Shown here: in pieces, positions 1-9,149 of the stretch
Layout: each line of letters begins with the position of its first letter
How positions within the stretch are numbered: the stretch's first letter is position 1
Assembly (NCBI RefSeq): GCF_001039355.2
Contig: NW_019775563.1
Span: forward strand, 8,970 to 53,077
Source of the DNA: Lingula anatina
Taxonomy: Eukaryota; Brachiopoda; Lingulata; Lingulida; Lingulidae
DNA: 44,108 nt
Direction: 5' to 3'
Notes under the pieces: model-generated
Seen by the model: only the letters and a program-made list of their open reading frames with translations
Database searches by the model: none
Told to the model about the DNA's origin: nothing
Made by a program: the position numbers and the translations under genes

Positions 1-224
1 TGGATGGAGGGGGGGGGGGGGGGGGGGGGAAGGGGCATCAGAATGTTTTCAAAATTTTATGCAGTTTCATGAATAGCCAGTTCCCCACTGCAAAAAGAAA
101 TCAAGATAGTCATTTCATCAAAATGATATCTTCAAAAACATCACATATTCTCTCCAATTTGTGTATATCAACTTCAAATAAATATTTTGATGTCCGTTCT
201 GAAAACTGGTATATAATATTACAG

Positions 225-1503
225 GCATGGTGGCATCATCCCAACAGTTGCTCAAGATCTCCACAAAATAAATATAGAAGATGTGGTTACTGAGGCTCTG
301 GAGAAGGCAAATATGACCATAAAGGTAACTTCTTCCATCTCTATATAGACGTCTATATAATGTTCTTTTGATTAAAATCGGCACTTAAAATGGTGTATTT
401 GCTAACAATATGACCTGTCACCATGTAGTAAATTTCTTCTATTTCAGTGTGATTTATACTGCAGTTTATAGTATAGATATCTAAAATGTACTAATCCCAA
501 TGTGGCCTTGGAGCTAATTATGTTCTGAGTTTTGCTAATGGAATCATTGTCACTACAAATTGTTTTATATATACAAATAAGAATTTTTATCTATTTTGAT
601 GTTTGAATTCAATAAACTGAAAAAAAAAGCTGAAGTTTTGTGTGAACATTTTAATGTGAATAAGCACGAAGGGTTCAAAGGCATCTCTCTACAAGTTTGG
701 TGAAATTTTCAAAGTGGAAAAAAATGTAGGTGGTGAATTGTCTTCTGACAAAATTGTCAAGACCGACTAAATTTTTCACCATACAATGCTTTCAATTGTA
801 GGATGTTGATGCTATAGCAACCACTGTGAAGCCAGGAATGGGGCTGTCATTGAGGATAGGGCTGGAATATGGGAAGAAACTTGTAAGAGAGTCTGGGTAA
901 GGTTTTTTCACATTTCCTCAGATTGAATTCTTAGGCATGTTAACAGTCTCATTATTTAACTAATAAGATACGTAAAAGTGTTTGGTTGACATTTCCTGCA
1001 TCTTTACAACATTATTAGTTGATTATGTAAAAATGATGGTAAACTTGTTATTGTGTATTGTGTAATAAAGTTTCAAAAATGGAAATAAACTCATATCATT
1101 GCAGTTTGTCAGATTCAATCATTCACTATGTTCAGAATCTCAGAATGGAAGAAATTGGACATTTAACACTGCTCTATTGATATTTTTCCCATCTAATCAA
1201 TTATTTTAGTTGATCATATAAAAATGTCAGTAACCTGTTAATTTTGTTTTATGTTTAAAAAATTGTTAAAAATGGAAAAAAAAAACATTTCAGAACAGTG
1301 CTGTCTTGTTTTTCATGCAGCTGCTCATCTAGTAAAATATTCTGTGGAAGTAATAATAATGATCTGCCTGTTGTAAAAATAAATGTAAACAAGGTGGTGG
1401 TCAAAGCTAACCAGGCCAGCTGTCCCGTACACATTTTATGTTTAAGTCAAATGGCTTTTTATTTCACCAAATTGATAAGAAAATTACGTAAACTGTACAT
1501 GTG

Positions 1504-1542
<39 letters not shown>

Positions 1543-3978
1543 TTAAATATTGCTTCAAATGTGTATTTTATTTTCCAGAAAACCATTTATTCCAATTCAC
1601 CATATGGAAGCCCATGCACTTACAGTACGCCTGATTGAAAAGTAGGCATTTGAACTTAGTTATAAAATTTTTATGGAGAAGAAAAAAAAAAAAAAAAAAA
1701 ACCTTGCTGTCAGTTTTTAGACTGGCTTTTTCATTTTACCCTTTGGCTAGTATGTAATATAACAGAGTAAATGGGGCAGTTGTCTGTTGAAAAGAAGAAA
1801 AGAAATTTAACTTGATTGTACTTCACATTGTGTTGCATGTATGAGTGCATTCAGAACGGCGGACTAACAGATCCGCAAATCAAATATGGCTGACCCTCTG
1901 ACCTGCTTGTTGCGTAATCTCCTCAGGGAGTCTAGTCAGTGTCTTATCGGAAATTAAGTGTCAAGCTTTTTAGTGGGCTGCCATATTTGATCCACGGATC
2001 TGTTAGTCCACTGTTCTGAATGTGCTCTATATTGACATTCTAGGGTTGACTTTCCATACCTGGTATTTTTACTGAGTGGTGGCCACTGCTTGCTGGCAGT
2101 GGTAAGAGATGTAGAAGACTTCTTACTTTTAGGCACAACCCTAGATGACGCACCTGGAGACGTTTATGATAAGGTATATATATGAGTACATATTTAGCAG
2201 GGATGACATTTTTCCTACTATCGGCGGATTTCTTTTTTGGGAGCAAAAAAAATTATTGGGCTAGGCGGCCCCCCTGGACCCCATGCCATATTTTTTATAC
2301 TTTTTCCCCTAATATGGCAGTCTCATCCCTGATTTATGCAGTTTTAATCTATTTGTGCTTTCCCCTCAAATGATCTCTAGATTTGTTGATGCATCTGTAC
2401 ATTTGTGAGTTTTGCTGTCTAATTAAGCTATTTCTGGACTTCATTGTCTCTCTATACTTGATTACTTTGACAATGCTATATAATTATATATTATATTATA
2501 ATGCTATATAATTATTAAAATAACTTAATTAGGTTGCCAGGAAGTTGAACTTAAAATTGGTCCCAGAATGTCATGGTCTCAGCGGGGGTGCAGCAGTTGA
2601 ATTATTGGCTCAGAAAGGTGACCCCACTGCCTTCGAATTTCCACATATCAGGACACAGCATCGAGACTGCAACTTCTCCTTTGTTGGGATTAGAACATTT
2701 GTGGAGAGACTCATAGAGATGGAAGAAGAAAAATTTGGTAAGATTAAAAAAAAGGCAGTGACAAATGTTTTAACAGATTAAAATATTTGAAAAATTAAGA
2801 ATTATGCTGTTTTTTTCCTGGTAACTTAATTGAAGAACATTTGAAGAGAAGCTATTTGAGAAAGATGGATGAAAGTTGTCCTGATTTATGAGCTGCCAGT
2901 TAACATAATAAAGAAGAGACAGAAGAGAAAATAATTTTTTTGGGGGGGAAAACATTTGTTTTTGCTATGAATTATGATTAAGACAAAAGTAAATGAAACA
3001 TGGTCAAGTGATATGTCAAATGATATGCTGGTATAAAAAATCATGGAATGATTTCCTTGTATTTTCCTTATTCAAGCTAAATTATGTTCAGCCACCATCA
3101 AGTAAGTGACATTTGCAGGTATTAAAATTGGAGCATCTCACAAAACAGAGATTTTATTTTGGTTCTCCCTTCTCTCTTTTAGGTATTAAAGATGGCAGCA
3201 TTCTGCCAAACGTTAGCGATGTGTGCGCCAGTTTTCAATACTGTGTTCTCAGACAACTGGCAAAACGCCTCCAGGTGGCACTGCTATATTGCGAAATTAA
3301 ATCCTTGTTGCCTGTGGAAAATAAAATGTTGGTACGTTTTTCTGGAAAGTTTTATTTTTTCTGCTTCTTTAATGTATTGAGAGTGACTCTGAGGGAAGAA
3401 CATGAGTTAAAGCATTCAAGATTTTATGTAAAAAAAAATGTTCAGTTGATTTTTCAGGTACATTAGCTGTGCCACATTTGTAAGAATGAAATGTATGTAT
3501 AGAAATTGCTAGCTTCGTGTTAGACTAAATTACAAATCATTTTATCAAAATACCTCTATCAGGATTGCAAGTTTAACTACAGCAGTTGTCACTCTATGTT
3601 CATTTTTAGGGTAAAAGATTATTCTTCACTATTCAGATGTATCAGTTCATTTTTGTTACAGTCTCTGCATTTATGCAAAATCTTTAAACTTATTCATTAT
3701 TTTATTTTATCATTTTATTATTATTTTTTAGATTAAAGTCTTATTGTGCTCTAAAAGAAACAAAATGTTGAATGATTTATTTACAGAATTAATTGCCCAT
3801 TTTTTTTATATTTAAGGTCTTGTCTGGAGGTGTAGCAAGTAACATGTTTATCAGGCAGGGTCTTTCTAAACTATGCAGACAGCACAGCTGTCATGTGGTG
3901 TGTCCACCTCCTAGACTGTGTACAGATAATGGAGTTATGATAGCTTGGTTAGTCACTCACTCACTACTCACTACTCGC

Positions 3979-4031
<53 letters not shown>

Positions 4032-5535
4032 TAAATGACCCTCCCTCTGTAATTTTCCTCATCTTCTTCTTTCTTTCTGCTTCCTTCTGACTCACTAGCT
4101 CACTAAGGGGCCATTCAGAATGAGAAGAGCCTAGTGCTAGCTGGTCAACGGCCTAAATGTGGCAGACCTACATGAAAGGAAGACCCCTTAATCCTGTAAT
4201 GATCTCTCTGCCTCTTTCACGCCTCCCCACGCGTCGTCCCTGCAGGGGCACAGTAATTAAATCTCGTTTCAATGCGCCCAGTCGAGGGACAACGCATGGG
4301 GAGGCATGTGAGAGGCAGAGAGACCATTACAGGATTAAGCGGTCTTCCTTTCATGTAGGTCTGCCATATTTGGGCGGTGGACCAGCTAGCACTCGGCTCT
4401 TCTCATTCTGAATGGCCCCTATCACACATATAAACACAAACGGACACAAGTTCTTCAATAATTGCATTCTGATTTTTGGAAACATTAAACATTAATCCTG
4501 TATCACTGTGTCTAAAAAACAAAATTCATTATCAATAATTGTGTTGCTAGAGTCATACATACAAAGATCATTTTGATGACTGTTCATTTGAACTTTTATC
4601 TTTAATTTTTGAATGAAGATTTTAAATCTTTCTCTTTATATTTTAGGAATGGTGTAGAAAAATTTAGCAGAGGTCTAGGGGTAGTCAGTGACTTTGAATC
4701 GGTCCGCTTTCAACCAAAGTAGGTATACCCACATAAGGTATATTAATTATGAACAACATATTTGATTGGGGTAGATTGAAATGAAATCAGTTGCAAAATT
4801 TATTAGTTTAAAAACGATGACAGTTAATGATTTTAACCTCCAGATTGCCATATGAATGTAAGAAGTATATTTATTAAAATATTTCATAAAAAATATTATT
4901 TTTTTATTGCAGGTCACCACTTGGGGTAGATATGATCTTGGATGTACAGTCGTCATACATCAAACCAAACAAGGTTAATTTACTTGACTGACATGCTCAA
5001 TTTTTCAGACTGCCAAAATGCCAAACCTAGCAAAAGTAACTCACTAGTTCTTCTTTTAAGGCATCGTACATAAAACCAAACAAGGTTAATTTACTTGACA
5101 AACATGCTGAATGAAAAAAAAGGACAGTCTTGCTCAGAAAAACTTTCTACTGCTAGTGTCCAATTTAATTTTATGGTTTTATCACATCCAAATATCCTGT
5201 ACTAGAGAGAAGGGGGAGAGATGTTCCTGACAACCCATGTAAATTGAGCAGTTTTTGGAAAATATTGAAATTGGAATGCTATAACTGCTTAATTTTGCTG
5301 TATGATTAGTATATCCATTCCCATGATTGGTTAAATTTATCCATCCATTTTGTTGGCACGTATATTGAATGATCATTAGATTGATTTATTTAAAATTCAA
5401 ATAATTGTGATTATCATTGAAATAAAAGCTTTGTGATCGAGATACAGATATATCACTGTACATGTCTCTCTTTTTCATTCTTTTCCTCTCTCATGATAGG
5501 TTGCTGCTGACCACAGTGATAATAAAATCAGTTGA
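225..5535 (+). CDS. OSGEPL1: OSGEPL1, mitochondrial tRNA N6-threonylcarbamoyladenosine transferase (5'-partial, ten exons)
   Basis: Last ten coding exons: 225-324, 802-896, 1579-1641, 2044-2173, 2533-2737, 3183-3331, 3817-3947, 4647-4718, 4913-4973, 5500-5535. All are flanked by AG/GT and all phases join without a break, giving about 346 residues plus TGA at 5533-5535. The family (Kae1/TsaD/Qri7) transfers the threonylcarbamoyl group to A37 of ANN-decoding tRNAs; the OSGEPL1 branch works alone in mitochondria. Visible motifs in order: HGGIIPTVAQ; the metal-binding HHMEAH (exon 3); the nucleotide-site SGGHCLL; LDDAPGDVYDKVAR (exons 4-5); SGGVASN; and CTDNGVMIAWNG (exons 7-8), whose Asp is a metal ligand. 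Human OSGEPL1 is ~414 residues, so the missing part is the N-terminus with the targeting peptide and first ATPase-fold strand. Introns hold microsatellites and two hairpin elements. An AATAAA (5521-5526) overlaps the last codons and is the only canonical poly(A) signal seen nearby. The branch assignment is by motif and length recall, without a search. Confidence 0.93.
1010..1280. repeat. Imperfect ~185-bp tandem duplication in OSGEPL1 intron 2
   Basis: The stretch around 1010-1090 (ttattagttgat... aaaaatg... aaaaatggaaa) is repeated in diverged form around 1195-1280. It is non-coding and low-confidence because both copies are AT-rich. Confidence 0.4.
1503..1541. repeat. (CA)n microsatellite with GC-dinucleotide start
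   Basis: Short gcgcgc run followed by about 17 ca units in OSGEPL1 intron 2, close before exon 3. Confidence 0.95.
1847..2024. mobile_element. MITE with long terminal inverted repeats, family 1
   Basis: Ends are inverted repeats of about 45 bp. The left arm reads gcattcagaac-ggcggactaac and the right arm is its imperfect complement, ending gttctgaatgtgc. The interior is non-coding. It lies in OSGEPL1 intron 3, about 20 bp before the exon 4 acceptor. A relative with the same arms is at 37076-37249. No clear target-site duplication was seen. Confidence 0.7.
3973..4030. repeat. Compound (TC)n(AC)n microsatellite
   Basis: A tc run passes directly into an ac run, 25 bp after the OSGEPL1 exon 7 donor. 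Confidence 0.95.
4106..4420. mobile_element. Fold-back hairpin MITE in OSGEPL1 intron 7
   Basis: Two arms of roughly 140-150 bp are near-perfect inverted copies. They start aggggccattcagaatgaga and end with its complement (cattctgaatggcccct). Both arms contain a block with cagacctacatgaaaggaag followed by a taatcctgtaatg segment. The element is non-coding and transcribed with OSGEPL1, where it could form a long RNA hairpin. The outer ccattcagaa motif resembles family 1 ends. Target-site duplication is ambiguous (TA at best). Confidence 0.75.
5061..5084 (+). other. Possible duplicated 24-nt microexon of OSGEPL1
   Basis: Sequence 5062-5111 is a near copy of 4951-5001, which is the 3' end of OSGEPL1 exon 9, its donor and the start of the following intron. 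The copy is preceded by a pyrimidine-rich acceptor (ttcttttaag, ending 5060) and followed by the same gttaat donor. It would encode ASYIKPNK in phase 0, repeating the SSYIKPNK that ends exon 9, so inclusion adds eight residues without a frameshift. Whether it is spliced in is unknown. Confidence 0.4.
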
Positions 5536-5666
5536 AATGATGGGTTGAAAAAAGTACCAAAAAGGTAATTTTGACCAGGTTCTTCTGTTTATAACGTAAA
5601 GACGAACGAACTGAATTGTCTCCTTAACTCGCAATACTTGTTAGAATAGTCTCATCAGGAATTCCT
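5536..5666. other. 131-bp tail-to-tail intergenic gap between OSGEPL1 and P450 unit A
   Basis: The stop codons of the convergent genes face each other at 5535 and 5667. I see no canonical AATAAA on either strand inside the gap, so either the 3' ends use variant signals or the transcripts overlap. Confidence 0.8.
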
Positions 5667-7746
5667 TTAAAATCTTGGTTCGGCGCAGACGTTAAAATCG
5701 GGACAGACGTAAAGTGAGCCTGTCTTGCCAACGCATTCCGGTAAAGCTTCGCCATCTGGTGGCCGAAATGAGAACGCCTGCAGCAGGGCCGTTAGCACAA
5801 GGAATATTTCTTGCCTGGCTAACACCTCGCCGGCACAGGAGCGCTTTCCTGGTGGAAAAAGAAGATAAAATAATTACAGAAATCGTTAACTGTCAATTGG
5901 AACAGATGCCAAAAATATTGTTTCAGGCGACTCTGCAGTGTATGCAACTTTTTAACATGGAAAGAAGAACGCTCTCTTTTCTCTCTCTCCCCCCCTCCAC
6001 CCCCCGTGGTGGTGTTTGCGGTGGAACAAGGGGGGGGGGGCACTGTACAGATGCACTAAAATTTTTGTTTCTTGTTCTGTGAAGTTAAAAAAAATGTTCA
6101 AAGCAGTGTTGAAAGAAACAAACCTAAAAGAAAAAAAATGGTAATGGAAAGTGATGAAAATTGCAAGGTGTTCGTCCCTGTTACCCTGAACGCAAAGAAA
6201 TGCATAACACAAGATAAGTTACCACATTAAGGTCTGCAGGGGAGAGGGATTTCCCAATGAAATTAATTATTAATACTATCTTACCCACAGAAAATGGGAT
6301 CCAAGCTGCGTTCTTCTTGACGTTCCCGAACTCGTCCAAAAATCTCGATGGGTCGAACTGCTGAGGATTCGGCCATTTCTCCTCGTCCATCATAATGGAC
6401 CACTGGTTGGCTAAGACGGTAGTTCCTTCGGGAATGGTGTATCCCCGAAAATTTACCGTCCTCAGTGCCTTGTGCGGAACCGAAATCGGGGCAATGAAAT
6501 TAAGGCGCTGCACCTCCATCAAAGCGGCGGTCGTATAGGGAAGACGTTGTTTATCAGCAAGCGTTGGACGCCTGAATTTCCCTACTTCTCGATCCAGTTC
6601 GTCTTGTATTCTCTTACAGACGGCGGGGTGGTGGAGAAGGAAGAGCATTCCCCAGGAAAGAGTCAGAGATACGGTATCCGAGCCGGTGAATTACAGCGTG
6701 AGCAGGCTTGGTAGAAGGTCGGCTTCTGTGAAAACATTCTGGACGCCATTCTCCTTCTCAGTGATCTAAAACCAGTAATGGTTTTTATCTATGACAAACG
6801 TTAAAAAATTAATACAGCTCGATAGCAAACAAATACACCAACAACTTTATGACGGAAAAAAAATTATAAGGCTTTGTATTTTTTAATTACATTTGAATAA
6901 GAATTACATCCAAGAGATATCAAGATACCAGAGGTACAGTATCCATTCCAGGAAAAGTGAAAGAAATTAAATCCGCAGATATGTTTACTGAAAGATATTA
7001 TACCTACCTTATGAACGAACGCATCTATAAGGCCTCTAGTTCTATCTTTCCTGTAAGTAGTCTTGTGTTCGACCAACATTTCGTTGAGGAACTCTGAAAA
7101 CTCCCTCCATGCGACTTTTCTTTAGTCAACTGAGGGAATAAAGAATAAAAAATGTAGAAATTGCCTGATGCTTAGCTGGCCGCTCAATAACATCGCTTTT
7201 TGGAAGACTTGCAGGAGACGCTTAAAGACGGGATCGTCGTATTCTTGGCGACTTCCAAATAGGACGGTGCCGATAACATTAGAGGTGGTCGCCTTCATCG
7301 GGAAGTTGAACTGGAACGGCTTACCGCGTTGTTCTCGAATATACCCCAAGAGGGCGTCAACCTCACTATTTACGTGTTTCTCATTGTTGGCATGGGCAAT
7401 GTATTGCATGGTGAAATTTTTTTGTGCCGTGAAGGCAGATCCGTATTCCAGAACTAAAAGACCTTAAAACAGAAGAAATATGTTTTTATTCTATGAATGA
7501 ATAGGAATATTTTAAACTATTGATAAAGTTGTCGCAAATATCTAAATCTGGTATTAAGACTAGACAGTAAAGACTCAGTTTTCTTTGCGTTTTATGATAT
7601 GAATAAACGAAAATTATATCATTTATACCAAGGTAAATGGTATTTTCAAATAGTAATTTTCAATACGGTCATATTATTGTTAGAGGGACATATGCATTCT
7701 AACTGTCTATAGGGGAGACCTGGCATGCTGTATGATGAACAGACAT

Positions 7747-7777
<31 letters not shown>

Positions 7778-8161
7778 AAATAGTGAAAGGCTTGCTTTAC
7801 CTCTATCATTCATGAAATCAAACGTTGGAACATGGGGCCTTCCAGAAAAAATCGCCGATTTCCTGGAAAAAGCGTCCCTGACAGCTTCGTAGCCTTGCAG
7901 CAAAATGACGGTTTCAGGACCCATTCGGACGCTGAACACCTTGCCGTACTTCTTCGCCCATTCCATCATGGTGATCTCTGGATGTTCACCGAGGAACGGC
8001 AACACTCCGACAAAAGGCAATCCCCATGGACCAGACGGGAAATTCTGACCATACTTGCCTTCTTTTAGGAACAGGTGAAAAATGAGCGCTGTTCCCAAGA
8101 TAATACATAAAGCTGTGGGAGATGTTAAGATCTCCCGTAGAATCCATTCGATCATTGCCAT
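5667..8161 (-). pseudogene. P450 unit A: CYP2-clan cytochrome P450 with two premature stops (type 1)
   Basis: Exons, in sense order: E1 8161-7801, E2 7462-7008, E3 6765-6285, E4 5848-5667. All GT-AG sites are intact and the phases match the open units. The product would be an ER-anchored monooxygenase: N-terminal membrane helix (residues ~14-32), PSGPWGLP hinge, I-helix FTGSDT, K-helix MEVQR (ExxR), DPSRF, and heme loop FSVGKRSCAGE. Two codons are nonsense. A Glu of the IPSVDERK segment in E2 is TAA (7122-7124), and the Tyr before FTGSDT in E3 is TAA (6691-6693). Both lie before the I-helix and Cys ligand, so no active P450 can be made without readthrough. The reading frame is otherwise clean, so decay is recent, or these are null alleles of the sequenced animal. 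Its intron 3 (5849-6284) is unlike that of the other units, and E4 has SCAGE where the others have SCPGE. Confidence 0.88.
7747..7782. repeat. (TTTA)n microsatellite beside E1 donor, present in every P450 unit
   Basis: On the sense strand a (TTTA)n run starts about 20 nt after the E1 donor. Homologous tracts: B 11071-11108, C 14719-14747, D 18991-19032, E 22657-22697, F-E1b 27041-27085, F-E1a 28104-28119 (shortest). It is therefore ancestral to the array and varies in length. Confidence 0.9.
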
Positions 8162-9149
8162 GTCACTGAGAAAGTGTCATCCGACCCTGGGAAGTAGTTA
8201 ATCCCTCTTTCAACTGCTATCTAGCGATAAGCTAACCTCTTCTTCGTCAGGGTAGCAGGTCAAGAGGTCTGGCGTGATGTTAGTTTATCTTCGCTGTTTA
8301 CCGAATTAAACCAATCATTAAGAATCGGAAAATATCAACTGAAAGCCGTAAACTTAGAGACTTGACATTTTTTAAATTTTGGAATATTTCAGTTTCAAAG
8401 GTATGCCTAGGTAAAAATGATTTCTTAAAAAAAAAAGAGAAAAAAATCTCATTTCTGACTGGAGAAGTGTGTAGTCAGGTGTGTCGCTACCAATTAACTG
8501 GCTAACATGTCTGTTGCACTTCTGCATTGTGTAATATGCAGTAGTGCTCCTTCGGGCTGGTCAAAGCTTGGCTTTGTTGAAGCATGGTTCTGTCAAAAAA
8601 GTAACCACATGTCGGCAACTACTGCATAGAACCTATATCAACAAGATCGATGCAAGAACACTTTGAAATGCCTGGGTGCGGGCCTGATAGTCAACAATTT
8701 CTTTTTCCTTCTTTCAATTTATTCACTAATTAGTTGGATATAGAAAACACGTCGCATTTTTATAATCTACATCTCTCACAACTTTCAAAATGGTATTTTA
8801 TTAACAAGATTGACAAGAAGCATACAAGCATATAATGAAGAGGACATTGAACATTTTATCAGAGGACTGAATCTCTAATAACCAAAATAAAAAAGCATAC
8901 TTTAAGCCGAAGATGGATTAAAACAATCTGCCTCGACTGGTTAAGGGGTTGGGGTGAGAAGTAAAAAAATATATAAAGTGGGCCAATTTAGTTGCTTCAA
9001 GGAGTTTCAACAGACCTAAGTTGCTTCTACACGTGCTTCTGATGTTAGTAATAAGGACAATCATGAAGCCAAATATAACAACAAAATGAAGTTGGTTCTG
9101 CTTGCAAGGTTAGTCACGAGGCATTCCATCGGCTGTTTGGGCAGTTCCA
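8162..9149 (-). promoter_or_regulatory. Type 1 upstream block of unit A (no gene seen)
   Basis: Non-coding region between the unit A start and the unit B stop. It is nearly repeated at 11488-12475 and 19412-20408, upstream of units B and D. Across about 8461-8700 the three copies look at least as alike as the exons, which fits recent duplication or constraint. The block holds the composite DR2/XRE-like site listed separately. I see no TATA box near the ATG and no open reading frame of note. Confidence 0.55.
8257..8276 (+). promoter_or_regulatory. Nuclear-receptor DR2-like plus XRE-core composite, unit A
   Basis: aggtca-ag-aggtct (8257-8270) is a direct repeat of receptor half-sites spaced by two. 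It overlaps tggcgtg (8270-8276), which fits the Ah-receptor core TNGCGTG. It lies about 100-115 bp before the unit A ATG. The same composite is at 11583-11602 (B) and 19507-19526 (D). Function is inferred from motif only. Confidence 0.35.

Noticed and set aside
8461-8560. tRNA- or SINE-like start in the type 1 upstream block
   Set aside because: No convincing A or B box and no cloverleaf.
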